Shown in pieces: positions 40,852 to 49,464 of a DNA stretch of 64,000 nt (positions within the stretch are counted from its first letter, which is position 1; each line of letters begins with the position of its first letter). Where the stretch lies: NCBI GenBank assembly GCA_963767685.1, contig CAVYEZ010000005.1, positions 868,001 to 932,000 on the forward strand, given 5' to 3'. Both the position numbers and the translations under genes were made by a program. The stretch is from Trebonia sp963767685 (GTDB taxonomy: Bacteria; Actinomycetota; Actinomycetes; Streptosporangiales; Streptosporangiaceae). A model generated the notes under the pieces. The model saw only the letters and a program-made list of their open reading frames with translations. It was not told the origin of the DNA and did not search any database.

Positions 40852-42411
40852 TCAGTCCCCGATCGCGTCGCCTATCGCCGTGGCGGCGATCTCCTCCTTC
40901 AGCGCGGCCGGGCTGTCTGGCACCGCCGGCCTGCGGTCGCGGAGGAAGACCGCGATGACCACCAGGGCGGCCATGTCGAAGATCGCCGCCAGGAGGAAGG
41001 CCGTGGACATGCCGTGCGCGAGGACGCGGGCGTGGAACGCCGCCGCCGACAGGCCGGAAACCGGGTGCGCCAGCGAGTCGCGGGTCGCCGTGCCGAACAC
41101 CGCGACCAGGACCGCCAGGCCAACGGAGCCGCCGAGCTGCTGCATGACGTTGACCATGCTGGAGGCGGCGCCGGACTCCTGCGGCCTGACCCCGGCGAGC
41201 GAGGCCTGGGTCAGCGGCACGAACACCGTGCCCATGCCGCCGCCGAGCAGGACCATCGGGCCGAAGACGCCGGACCAGTAGTCGGTCGACGGCGACACCC
41301 GTGACAGCCAGGCCATGCCGATGACCACCGGGACCATGCCGATGAGCATGAGCCGGTACCCGCCGACGCGCGGGATCAGCCGGGGCATGAGCCGGGAGAC
41401 CCCGAACAGCATCACGGTCATCGGCAGGAACGCGATGCCGGTGGTCAGCGCGCCGAAGCCGAGCACGTCCTGCAGGAACTGGGTGAGGAAGAAGAACATG
41501 CCGAACATGCCCGCCACGAGCAGCAGTCGCGTGACAAACGAGCCGGAGCGGCCCGGGTCGGCGAACAGCCGCAGCGGCGTGATCGGCTGCGGCGCCCGGG
41601 TCTCGTTGACCACGAAGGCAACGAGCAGCGCGGCGGCCACCGCGAAAGCGCCGATGGCGACGCTGTCACCCCAGCCGTTGGAGGCGGCCCGGATGAAGGC
41701 GTAGACCAGCGCTGCGACGCCGACGGTCGAGGTGACGGCCCCCGGCAGGTCGAAGCGGCCCGGCTGGCGGGGCGTCTCGGCCACGAACATCGGGGCGAGG
41801 ATGGTGACCGCGATGCCGATCGGCACGTTGATGAACAGCACCCAGCGCCAGTTCGCCCACTGGGTGATCATGCCGCCGAGAACGAGGCCGAGCGAGCTGC
41901 CTCCGGTCACCACGGCCGAGTAGATGGCCAGGGCCCTGATTCGTTCCTTGCCCTCGGGGAAGCCGCTGACCACGAGCGCGAGGACGGCCGGCGAGGCGAG
42001 CGCGCCGCCGACGCCCTGGACGGCGCGGGCGGTGAGCAGCACCGCCGCGTTCGGTGCGAGGCCGCCGGCGAAGGAGGCGAGGGTGAAGATGACGATGCCG
42101 GCCAGGAACATCCGGCGGCGGCCGAGGATGTCGCCCGCGCGGCCGCCGAGCAGCAGCAGGCCGCCGAACGTGAGCGTGTACCCGTTCATCACCCAGGACA
42201 GGCTGGTGGCGGAGAAGTGCAGGCCGGTCTGAATGTGCGGCAGCGCGATGTTTACGACGGTCGCGTCGAGGATGATCATTAGCTGGGCACCGAGCATGAT
42301 CACGAGCGCGACGCCTTGACGGCTGCCCGGCCGCCGGGCGCGGGTGTCGCTGACATCCGCTGCCCGACCCGCCGGGCGCGAGGTATGATGAGGAAAGATT
42401 CGGAGGTTCAC
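40852..42411 (-). CDS. MFS multidrug exporter, DHA2 (14-helix) family
   Basis: 519 residues if GTG 42411 is the start. Motifs: MIILDATVVNIALPHIQTGL (helix 1 with the LDxTVVNVALP signature), LLLLGGRAGDILGRRRMFLAG (motif A), RAVQGVGGALASPAVLALVV (motif B/C region) and GSSLGLVLGGMITQWANWRWVL (antiporter motif C and WRW). Fourteen helices are likely. The family exports drugs by proton antiport. The start is chosen because a -35 TTGCAA, 17-nt spacer and -10 TATAGT place transcription initiation at the GTG. Divergent TetR control is strongly indicated. Confidence 0.88.
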   Translation of the reverse strand: MNLRIFPHHTSRPAGRAADVSDTRARRPGSRQGVALVIMLGAQLMIILDATVVNIALPHIQTGLHFSATSLSWVMNGYTLTFGGLLLLGGRAGDILGRRRMFLAGIVIFTLASFAGGLAPNAAVLLTARAVQGVGGALASPAVLALVVSGFPEGKERIRALAIYSAVVTGGSSLGLVLGGMITQWANWRWVLFINVPIGIAVTILAPMFVAETPRQPGRFDLPGAVTSTVGVAALVYAFIRAASNGWGDSVAIGAFAVAAALLVAFVVNETRAPQPITPLRLFADPGRSGSFVTRLLLVAGMFGMFFFLTQFLQDVLGFGALTTGIAFLPMTVMLFGVSRLMPRLIPRVGGYRLMLIGMVPVVIGMAWLSRVSPSTDYWSGVFGPMVLLGGGMGTVFVPLTQASLAGVRPQESGAASSMVNVMQQLGGSVGLAVLVAVFGTATRDSLAHPVSGLSAAAFHARVLAHGMSTAFLLAAIFDMAALVVIAVFLRDRRPAVPDSPAALKEEIAATAIGDAIGD

Positions 42412-42447
42412 TCCGGTTACTATACGGAGGTTGCCTCCGTTTTGCAA
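42401..42447 (-). promoter_or_regulatory. Leaderless promoter of the MFS gene with two operators
   Basis: Minus strand: -35 TTGCAA (42447-42442), 17-nt spacer, -10 TATAGT (42424-42419), then 7 nt to GTG 42411. The spacer contains the perfect inverted repeat CGGAGG-TTG-CCTCCG (42425-42439), and a second related site CGGAG-GTTCA-CTCCG (42401-42415) covers the start codon; both share CGGAGGTT, at a 24-bp period. A repressor bound here would block polymerase at both the promoter and the start site. On the plus strand TTGCCT (42431-42436), N17, TAGTGT (42454-42459) could drive the divergent TetR gene, so the same operator would also autoregulate it. Confidence 0.75.
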
Positions 42448-42469
42448 ACCGGTTAGTGTGCGTTAGCTA

Positions 42470-43063
42470 ATGGACATGATTGACAAGACCCGCATCGAAG
42501 CGGGCGAGGAACCGCGGATGCGGGCCGACGCGCGGCGCAGCCGCGCGAAGCTGCTCGAGGCCGCGACCACGGCATTCGCCGAGAACGGCGCCGACGCGCC
42601 CCTTGAGGACATCGCCAGGCGGGCGGGGGTCGGGATCGGCACGCTGTACCGGCACTTCCCGACCAGGACCGACCTGCAGGCGGGGGTCTTCCGCAGCCAG
42701 GTGGACGCGGTCTGCTCGACGGCCGACGACCTGATCGGCACCGTATCGCCCGAGCTGGCGTTCGCCGGGTCGGTGCGGGCCATCGCCGGGTACCTGATCA
42801 CCAAGCGCGGCCTGGCCAAGGCACTGATCGACACCCTCGGCCGGGATTCTGAGCTGATCTCCGTCTGCTCGCTGCGCATGCGCGAATCCATCGACCGGCT
42901 GCTCGACCACGCGCAGCGGGCCGGCGCCGTGCGCGGCGACGTCACCGCCCACGACGTGCTGCGCCTGGTGCACGGCATCGTCATGGCGACCGAGCAGTCC
43001 CCGCAGGACACCGACCGGCTGCTCGGCATGATGCTCGACGGCCTGCGCGCCCGGAAGGAATGA
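42470..43063 (+). CDS. TetR-family transcriptional repressor
   Basis: 197 residues. The HTH region is RRSRAKLLEAATTAFAENGA and ARRAGVGIGTLYRHFPTRTD (about residues 23-75), followed by a C-terminal ligand domain of the TetR_C SBP type: GYLITKRGLAKALIDTLG and RAGAVRGDVTAHDVLRLVHG. ATG 42470 lies only about 10 nt after the putative -10 box, so the leader is very short. It is divergent from the MFS exporter and presumably represses it until a drug-like ligand binds. Confidence 0.92.
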   Translation: MDMIDKTRIEAGEEPRMRADARRSRAKLLEAATTAFAENGADAPLEDIARRAGVGIGTLYRHFPTRTDLQAGVFRSQVDAVCSTADDLIGTVSPELAFAGSVRAIAGYLITKRGLAKALIDTLGRDSELISVCSLRMRESIDRLLDHAQRAGAVRGDVTAHDVLRLVHGIVMATEQSPQDTDRLLGMMLDGLRARKE

Positions 43064-43127
43064 GCGGGCCGGGGGTCCCGGCGGAGCCCCGGCATCGCCG
43101 CGGCGACGCTTTGGTCTTTATCTTCTG

Positions 43128-43568
43128 CTAGATCTCCGGCGCGCGGTTCTCGTAGGCGGTCGAGAGCACCACCGTGGTGCGCGTTGAGCAACTCGCCAGC
43201 GTGCGGATCTGCTGCAGCAGGTCCTCGAGGGCGACGGGGGAGGCGACGCGCACCTTGAGTATGTAGTTCTCGTCGCCGGCGACGCTGTGGCAGGCCTCGA
43301 TGGCCGATAGCCCCTTGAGGCGGTCGGGCAGGTCGTCCGGGGCGGACGGGTCGAAGGGCTTGATCGACACGAAGGCGGTCAGCGGCAGCCCGATCACGAC
43401 CGGGTCGCACAACGCTGCGTAACCAGTGATGACGCCCTCGGTCTCGAGCCTGCGCACCCGCTGGTGCACCGCGGACACTGAAAGCCCAGCTTGCCTTGCC
43501 AGTTCCGTGAAGCTCATGCGCCCGTTGCGGGACAGCAAGGACACGATCCGGCGATCGATCTCTTCCAC
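43128..43568 (-). CDS. Lrp/AsnC-family transcriptional regulator
   Basis: 146 residues. N-terminal HTH: EIDRRIVSLLSRNGRMSFTELARQAGLSV in family order, with SVSAVHQRVRRLETEGVITGY as the recognition part. The C-terminal RAM domain is about 70-140: VSIKPFDPSAPDDLPDRL, ACHSVAGDENYILKVRVAS. Such proteins form octamers and sense amino acids. It is transcribed alone, between the TetR gene (convergent) and the two-component genes. The target is unknown. Confidence 0.92.
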   Translation of the reverse strand: MEEIDRRIVSLLSRNGRMSFTELARQAGLSVSAVHQRVRRLETEGVITGYAALCDPVVIGLPLTAFVSIKPFDPSAPDDLPDRLKGLSAIEACHSVAGDENYILKVRVASPVALEDLLQQIRTLASCSTRTTVVLSTAYENRAPEI

Positions 43569-43634
43569 TACGACAACTTAACGTGAAATGTGCGCGCAAC
43601 GTGGCAGCACGGGGTAACGGCTTCGTCTCGGGAG

Positions 43635-44291
43635 CTACTTCGCCGTAGCATTTCCGGCGCCCAGGTAGCGGAGCACGGCGAGCACCCGCCGGTTGTCGCC
43701 CGCGCTTGACTCCAGGCCGAGCTTGCCGAAGATGCTCGCGATGTGCTTCTCGACCGCGCCGTCGGAGAGCACCAGCTTGGCCGCGATGCCGGAGTTTGAC
43801 CGGCCCTCGGCCATGAGGCCGAGAACCTCCCGCTCCCTGGGGGTCAGCGCCGCCAGGCCGGGATCGGGCCTGCGCAGCAGGCGGGCGACCACCTCCGGGT
43901 CGAGCGCGGTGCCGCCGGAAGCGACGCGCTCAAGCGCGGAAACGAACTCGCCGACGTTGCCCACCCGGTCCTTCAGCAGGTAGCCGACGCCACCGGCGCC
44001 CGATTCGAGCAGCCGCGCGGTGTAGCGCGTCTCGATGTACTGCGAGAACACGAGCACGCCGACCGACGGGAAGTCGCGCCGGATGACCTCGGCCGCGCGC
44101 AGGCCCTCGTCGGTGTGCGACGGCGGCATCCTGATGTCCGCGATCACCGCGTCGGGCCGGTGCTCACGGACCGCCGCGAGCAGGGCGTCCGCGTCGCCGA
44201 CGGCCGCGCTTACCTCGTGGCCGCGGTCGGCGAGCAGCCTGGTCAGGCCTTCCCGCAGCACCACGGCGTCTTCCGCGATCACGACGCGCAT
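43635..44291 (-). CDS. NarL/LuxR-family response regulator
   Basis: 218 residues. Receiver domain: MRVVIAEDAVVLREGLTRLL with the acidic pocket, phospho-Asp in AVIADIRMPPSHTDEG, and Lys in GYLLKDRVGNVGEF. The LuxR-type HTH is LTPREREVLGLMAEGRSNSGIAAKLVLSDGAVEKH in family order. ATG 44291 overlaps the kinase stop by one base (TGATG). It forms a two-component system with the kinase upstream and probably controls the ABC exporter genes at 45611-47172. Confidence 0.92.
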   Translation of the reverse strand: MRVVIAEDAVVLREGLTRLLADRGHEVSAAVGDADALLAAVREHRPDAVIADIRMPPSHTDEGLRAAEVIRRDFPSVGVLVFSQYIETRYTARLLESGAGGVGYLLKDRVGNVGEFVSALERVASGGTALDPEVVARLLRRPDPGLAALTPREREVLGLMAEGRSNSGIAAKLVLSDGAVEKHIASIFGKLGLESSAGDNRRVLAVLRYLGAGNATAK

Positions 44292-45601
44292 CAGGCTCCT
44301 CCTCCGGTCATCCGCGTGGGCAGTTCCACGGTCACGCTGGTTGGCCCGCCCGGCGGGCTGGACACCGACAGCGACCCGTCAACCGTCGACGCGCGCTGCC
44401 GCAGCCCGTCAAGGCCGGTGCCGCGGGACGGGTCCGCGCCGCCGCGGCCGTCGTCGCTGACCCGCAGGCGCAGCACGCCCGGACGGGCGGTATCGATGTC
44501 TATTTCTATTAGGTTGGCCGAGCTGTGCTTGATCGCGTTGGCGAGCAGCTCGGCTGCGCAAAAGTAAGCGATCGTCTCGATCGCGGGCGACGGGCGCCGG
44601 GCGACGTCGGCGCGCACCGTGGCCGGGATCGGGCTGGACGCGGCCAGCGAGTCGAGCGCGTCGGCCAGGCCGTTGTCCAGCACCGGCGGATGGATGCCGC
44701 GGGCGATCCGGCGCAGGTCGGCCAGCGCCTCGCCCACCCCGGCCTGGGCCGCGTCGAGCAGCTCGCGCACCTCACTGTCGCCGGTCTTGTCCAGGGCCAT
44801 CCCGAGGTTCATCGTGACCGCCGCGAGCCTGACCTGGGCGCCGTCGTGCAGGTCCCGTTCCACCCGGCGGAGCGCGGCCGCCGCGTCTTCGACCGCGATC
44901 GCCCGGGTCCGTTCCAGCTCGCTGACCCGGCCGGGCCCCAGCAGGGCACGCGCCAGCCGCCCGTCGACGACGACGATCCCCCGGGCCAGCCAGACGCCGG
45001 CGATCACGGAGACCATGCCGAGCAGCGCGGCGAACAGCGTGCCGGGCAGGGTCTCGATCGGCACGTACCCGACCGGCAGCGCCGCGATCAGCGGGGTGAG
45101 CCTGGTGCCCGCCGGGTGGTTGCGGAACAGCACCCACACCAGCGGGTAGGTGATGTCGACCAGGCCGATGCCGACCGCGGCGACGGCCCACCCCTGGACG
45201 ATCGCGACCGGCAGCTTCAGCTCGGCGTAGCCGATGGCCCGCCAGCCGTCGCGGTCACGCAGCCGCCGGTCGAGCCGCCCGAGTACCCCGGTGCCCCGCT
45301 GGAACGGTGCGGGCGCGGGGACGCGGTCGCCGGTCCCCCGCCGCAGCAGCAGCCGGTGCAGCGCGCCGAGCCACCGGGCCAGGGCGAGCACGGCGACGAC
45401 CATGAGCAGGCCGACGACCGTGCCGAGCACCGAGGCCGAGATAAGTAGCGCGGGCACGAGAATCAGCATGACCAGGAAGAACCCGGTCACCCCGGCGATG
45501 GCGCCGGCCGCGCAGTAGCACAGTTCGCGGCGGGCCCGGCGGGTGAACGGCGCCCGGATCACCGTGCCCGCCACCCGCCGGATGCCCTCCATAGTCGTCA
45601 A
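44291..45601 (-). CDS. Membrane sensor histidine kinase, HisKA_3 type
   Basis: 436 residues. The N-terminal half (about 20-230) is a putative multi-pass sensor domain (CYCAAGAIAGVTGFFLVMLIL, SVLGTVVGLLMVVAVLALAR, VVGIGLVDITYPLVWVL-like segments). The dimerisation helix carries the phospho-acceptor His in RRVERDLHDGAQVRLAAVTM, and the ATPase domain has ELLANAIKHSSANLIEIDI and LRVSDDGRGGADPSRGTGLD. It pairs with the NarL-type regulator directly after it. The ABC permease gene ends 9 bp before its start on the same strand. Confidence 0.9.
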   Translation of the reverse strand: MTTMEGIRRVAGTVIRAPFTRRARRELCYCAAGAIAGVTGFFLVMLILVPALLISASVLGTVVGLLMVVAVLALARWLGALHRLLLRRGTGDRVPAPAPFQRGTGVLGRLDRRLRDRDGWRAIGYAELKLPVAIVQGWAVAAVGIGLVDITYPLVWVLFRNHPAGTRLTPLIAALPVGYVPIETLPGTLFAALLGMVSVIAGVWLARGIVVVDGRLARALLGPGRVSELERTRAIAVEDAAAALRRVERDLHDGAQVRLAAVTMNLGMALDKTGDSEVRELLDAAQAGVGEALADLRRIARGIHPPVLDNGLADALDSLAASSPIPATVRADVARRPSPAIETIAYFCAAELLANAIKHSSANLIEIDIDTARPGVLRLRVSDDGRGGADPSRGTGLDGLRQRASTVDGSLSVSSPPGGPTSVTVELPTRMTGGGA

Positions 45602-45610
45602 TTGTCCCCG

Positions 45611-46420
45611 TCAGGCGTCTCTGCGCGCCATGGCCCACCCGCCTGCCGCGAGCGCGACCGCCGCGTACAGGCAGAGCAGGCCGAGCCCGGCCCCCGCCGA
45701 CAGCGAGTTCGCGACCGGCTTGACCGCGGTCAGCGAGTTCTCCGCGATCATCATCGGCAGGAACTTCATCGCCGCGTTCTGCTGCCCGAGCGGCAGCAGG
45801 ATCAGCGGCAGCACGAACACCACCGCGACCATCGCGGAGATCGCGCCCGCCGTGTGCCGGATGAGCGCGGCCAGGCCGAGGCCGATGAGCGCGATCAGGG
45901 CCGGGTAGACGCCGGCCATCAGCACCGCCCGCAGCACTCCGGGCTGGCCGAGTGCCGCGTGCAGGTCGGCGTGCGGCACTGCCGCCCGTGCTGCAGCTTG
46001 CCCGGCGGCGAAGCTCGCGAACGCAAGGACTTCCCCCGCGCCCAGGGTCACCGCGGCGAGCACGGCCGCCTTGGCGGCGAGCACCCAGCCGCGGCGCGGC
46101 ACGGCGGCGAAGGTGGCGCGGATCGACCCGCTGGTGAACTCCGTGCTCAGCGCCAGCACGCCCAGGGTGCCGAGCGCGAGCTGCCCGATCGCCAGGCCCG
46201 CGAACCCGTTTTCCGTGGGGTCGTAGGACGGGTCGGGATGAGCCGGCGTCTTGAGGCCGATCAGGATCGCGAGGCCCACCATCCCGGCGGCGAAGACCGC
46301 GAGCGTCCACCAGGTCGACCGGACGCTGCGCAGCTTGCGCGACTCCATCCTGGTGACCCCGCGAAAGCCGTACGATGCGGCGGCCCGGCTGACCCGCTTG
46401 TCCATCGTGGTGGTCGTCAT
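45611..46420 (-). CDS. ABC-2-type transporter permease
   Basis: 269 residues with six predicted helices (for example SVRSTWWTLAVFAAGMVGLAIL, LALGTLGVLALSTEFTSGSI, GAISAMVAVVFVLPLILLPL). The segment ALSTEFTSGSIRATFAAVPR is typical of antibiotic/bacitracin-type export permeases. The start ATG 46420 overlaps the ATPase stop by 4 bp. With the ATPase and the two-component genes it forms a four-gene unit similar to actinobacterial envelope-stress or peptide-antibiotic resistance modules. Confidence 0.88.
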   Translation of the reverse strand: MTTTTMDKRVSRAAASYGFRGVTRMESRKLRSVRSTWWTLAVFAAGMVGLAILIGLKTPAHPDPSYDPTENGFAGLAIGQLALGTLGVLALSTEFTSGSIRATFAAVPRRGWVLAAKAAVLAAVTLGAGEVLAFASFAAGQAAARAAVPHADLHAALGQPGVLRAVLMAGVYPALIALIGLGLAALIRHTAGAISAMVAVVFVLPLILLPLGQQNAAMKFLPMMIAENSLTAVKPVANSLSAGAGLGLLCLYAAVALAAGGWAMARRDA

Positions 46421-47172
46421 GCTGCCCTCCCCTGGTAGTCGCTGACGGAATCGGTCAGCCGGAAGAACGCTTCCTCAAGCGAGCCCGCCGACGCCGACAG
46501 CTCCGCCACCGTCGTCTGGGCGAGCAGCCGTCCCCGGCCGATGACGATCAGCTCGTTCGCGGTCATCGCGACCTCGCTGATCAGGTGGCTGGAGATGAGG
46601 ACCGCGCGGCCCTGCTCCGCCAGTGATCGCAGCAGGTTACGCATCCAGCGGATGCCCTCGGGGTCAAGCCCGTTGACCGGCTCGTCGAGTATGACGACGC
46701 CGGGGTCGCCGAGCAGCGCGGCAGCGATGCCGAGCCGCTGCGCCATGCCGAGCGAGAACTTGCCCGCCCGGCGGCCGGCGACGCTGGTCAGGCCGGTAAG
46801 CGCGAGCACCTCCTCGACGCGTCCCGCCGATATGTCGTTGGACGCGGCGAGCGAGCTGAGGTGGGCCCTGGCCGACCGTCCCGGATGGAACGCCTTCGCC
46901 TCCAGCATCGCGCCGACCTCGCGCAGCGGCCAGCGCAGCTCGCTAAAGGGCTTGCCGTTGACGGTGGCCCGCCCGGCGTCGGGCCGGTCAAGGCCGATGA
47001 TCATGCGCATCGTGGTGGACTTGCCCGCGCCGTTCGGCCCGAGGAAGCCCGTCACTGTCCCCGGGCGGACGGCGAAGGACACATCCTGTACGGCTACGGT
47101 CCGCCCGTAGCTCTTGGTGAGGCCGCGCGCCACGATCATCGCGCCCGCCCCCATGGTGTCGCCATTGGTCAC
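46417..47172 (-). CDS. ABC transporter ATPase, drug/lantibiotic export type
   Basis: 251 residues from GTG 47172, chosen because GGAGGA lies 5 nt upstream; the open frame extends to 47382 but is not coding there. Walker A TGFLGPNGAGKSTTMRMIIG, Q-loop region LREVGAMLEAKAFHPGRSAR, signature FSLGMAQRLGIAAALL, Walker B GVVILDEPVNGLDPEGIRWM and H-loop VLISSHLISEVAMTAN. The EAKAFHP loop is typical of this group. It is first in the operon ATPase-permease-kinase-regulator. Confidence 0.92.
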   Translation of the reverse strand: MTNGDTMGAGAMIVARGLTKSYGRTVAVQDVSFAVRPGTVTGFLGPNGAGKSTTMRMIIGLDRPDAGRATVNGKPFSELRWPLREVGAMLEAKAFHPGRSARAHLSSLAASNDISAGRVEEVLALTGLTSVAGRRAGKFSLGMAQRLGIAAALLGDPGVVILDEPVNGLDPEGIRWMRNLLRSLAEQGRAVLISSHLISEVAMTANELIVIGRGRLLAQTTVAELSASAGSLEEAFFRLTDSVSDYQGRAA

Positions 47173-47380
47173 GAGATCCTCCCGACGTGTTCGATTCGTC
47201 TCGAAGAAGACGCTACGAACTCGGGGTCTGCGGCGGAACGCGGCTAATGCCCGTCCGCAGCGGAGGTTTCCCCCACCGCTCTGAAGCGTCGCGCCGGAAG
47301 CAGGCAGCCCCTGAGCCCGGCATCGCGACATAAACTGGCTGGACGGCCAAAGCTGTTGCCCGCGATGAGAGACTGGAAGC

Positions 47381-48283
47381 ATGCAGCCCGAAGAGCTCTA
47401 CGAACTGGATACCGACCCGACACAAGACGTGAGCGGAGCGGCGCTGCTCGTGTACCTCGAGGGGTTCATGGACGCGGGCGCTGCGGGCCGCCTGCTCACG
47501 GAGCACCTGCTGGACGGGTTCGAGCACACCACGGTGGCGCGGTTTAACACCGACCGGCTGCTCGACTACCGCTCCCGGCGGCCGCTGATGACGTTCAACG
47601 AAGGCAAGTGGGAGAGCTACGAAGCGCCCGAGCTGACGGTGTTCAAGCTCGCCGACGCCGAGGGGAAGCCGTTCCTGCTGCTCACCGGCCCCGAGCCCGA
47701 CCACGAGTGGGAAGCCTTCGTGGCCGCCGCGCGGACGCTCGCCGAGCGGCTCGGCGCCGGGCCGATGATCACCTACTTCGGCGTGCCGATGGGCATACCG
47801 CACACGAGGCCGCTCGGCGTCATCACTCACGCCACCCGGCCGGGCCTGGTGACGCCCAAGCTGCCGCTGCCGTCGAAGCTGCAGGTGCCCGCGTCCGCGT
47901 CGGCGCTCATGGAGTACCGGTTCGGCGAGGCGGGCAAGGACGCGGTCGGCCTGGTGGTCCAGGTGCCGCACTACCTCTCCCAGGCCGCCTACCCGACCGC
48001 GGCGCTCACGCTGATCGACGCGCTCACGGAGGCGACCGGCCTCGACCTGCCCGCGCTCGAGCTGCGCGAGGCGGCCGACCGGACCAACACGCTCATCGAC
48101 CGTCAGGTCGCCGAGTCGGCCGAGGTCGCGGAGCTGGTCCAGGGCCTTGAGGCGCAGTACGACGCGGCGATCGCCCACGACGGGGAGAACCTGCTGGCCG
48201 AGGGCGAGGAAATGCCGACCGCGGACGAGCTTGCCGCGCAGTTCGAGCAGTTCCTCGCCGAGCAGGGCGGGTCCGACGACTAG
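47381..48283 (+). CDS. PAC2-family protein (proteasome assembly chaperone-like)
   Basis: 300 residues. The PAC2 family fold is seen in ALLVYLEGFMDAGAAGRLLTEHLL (N-terminal motif), VARFNTDRLLDYRSRRPLMTF, LLLTGPEPDHEWEAFVAAAR and ITYFGVPMGIPHTRPLGVITHA. In eukaryotes PAC2 assembles the 20S proteasome; in Actinobacteria these proteins are widespread and of uncertain role, possibly linked to the bacterial proteasome or to ATP-grasp neighbours. The C terminus is acidic (ADELAAQFEQFLAEQGG). Single gene, divergent from the ABC exporter, convergent with the M24 peptidase. Confidence 0.9.
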   Translation: MQPEELYELDTDPTQDVSGAALLVYLEGFMDAGAAGRLLTEHLLDGFEHTTVARFNTDRLLDYRSRRPLMTFNEGKWESYEAPELTVFKLADAEGKPFLLLTGPEPDHEWEAFVAAARTLAERLGAGPMITYFGVPMGIPHTRPLGVITHATRPGLVTPKLPLPSKLQVPASASALMEYRFGEAGKDAVGLVVQVPHYLSQAAYPTAALTLIDALTEATGLDLPALELREAADRTNTLIDRQVAESAEVAELVQGLEAQYDAAIAHDGENLLAEGEEMPTADELAAQFEQFLAEQGGSDD

Positions 48284-48299
48284 GCGGCCCGCCGCCTAG
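48280..48299. terminator. Hairpin containing the PAC2 stop codon
   Basis: CTAGGCGG (48280-48287) and CCGCCTAG (48292-48299) form a perfect 8-bp stem with loop CCCG. The stem includes the TAG stop codon. It serves the convergent pair PAC2/M24. Confidence 0.6.
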
Positions 48300-48303
48300 T
48301 CCC

Positions 48304-49414
48304 CTAGACGACCACCAGGTCGCGGGGGGCGTTGTTCATCCGCTGGTAGCCGTCCGCCGTGCAGACGACGATGTCCTCGATGCGCGCGCCGTGGGGGCCG
48401 GGATAGATGCCGGGCTCGATGGAGAACGCCATGCCCGGCTCGAGCGGGATCGTGTTCCCCTCGACGATGTACGGGTCCTCGTGGGATTCCAGGCCGATGC
48501 CGTGGCCCGTGCGGTGGATGAACCACTCGCCGTACGCCGGCCTCCGTGATGATCCAGCGCGCCGTCTGGTCGACGCTCTCGGCGGTGATGCCGGGCCGGA
48601 CGCGGACGGTGGCCGCTTCCTGCGCCCGGTAGAGGACCTCGTAGTACTTCAGGAAGTCGTCGGGGGCGTGGCCGACCGCGTACGTGCGGGTGCAGTCGGA
48701 GCAGTAACCCGACGGCATCGTCCCGCCGATGTCGACCACGACCACGTCGCCGTCCCTGATGACGCGGTCAGAGACCTCGTGGTGCGGTGACGCGGCGTTC
48801 GGGCCCGAGCCGACGATCACGAAGTCGACCTGGACGTGGCCCTCGGCGAGGATGGCCTCGGCGATCTTCGCGCCGACCTGGCGCTCGGTCAGGCCCGGCT
48901 TGAGCCAGCCGGGCACGTTGGCGTGCACGCGGTCGATCGCCGCGCCCGCCGCCCGGAGCGCGCCGACCTCCGCCGCCGACTTGCGCATTCGCAGCGGGGA
49001 AAGGACGGTGCTCGCGAGGCGCTGCTCCGCCTCGGGGAAGAGGCTCCTGAACGCGAGCACGTGCAGCGCCCACATCCGGTCGGACAGCGCGACCGAGCGC
49101 GGGTCGCCGACGGCGCTCGCGATCATCCCGAACGGGTCCTCGGTTTCTCCCCAGGTCAGGATTTCCAGGCTGAGGTCGCCGGCCGGCGAGGCCTGCGCCG
49201 CCATCAGCTCAAGCCGGGGCACGAGGAGGAACGGGTCACCGTCCGCGGGGACGGCCAGGCAGGTCAGCCGCTCTAGCTGCTTGGCGTCGTATCCGGTCAC
49301 GTAGCGCAGGTCGGGGCCCGGGGTGAGCAGCAGGACGTCCAGGCCCGCGGCCCGGACCGCTTCGGCGACCCGGGCGAGGCGCTCGCTCGGGTACAGGGCG
49401 GGGTCGGTGCTCAC
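48304..49414 (-). CDS. M24-family metallopeptidase, Xaa-Pro dipeptidase type (one-base insertion)
   Basis: About 369 residues from GTG 49414 (GGGAG upstream). The N-terminal creatinase-like domain runs to about 130. The catalytic pita-bread fold has GPNAASPHHEVSDRVIRDGD, VVVVDIGGTMPSGYCSDCTR with the two Asp ligands, and, after an insertion near 48542, EWFIHRTGHGIGLESHEDPY (His ligand), PLEPGMAFSIEPGIY (Glu) and GARIEDIVVCT (Glu). All metal ligands are present, so an active aminopeptidase P or prolidase is expected. It degrades proline-containing peptides in the cytoplasm. Confidence 0.9.
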
Positions 49415-49464
49415 GTGTCTCCCTCTGCTCGTGCTGCTCGTGGCTGGCGCTGGTGCCCGCGCGG

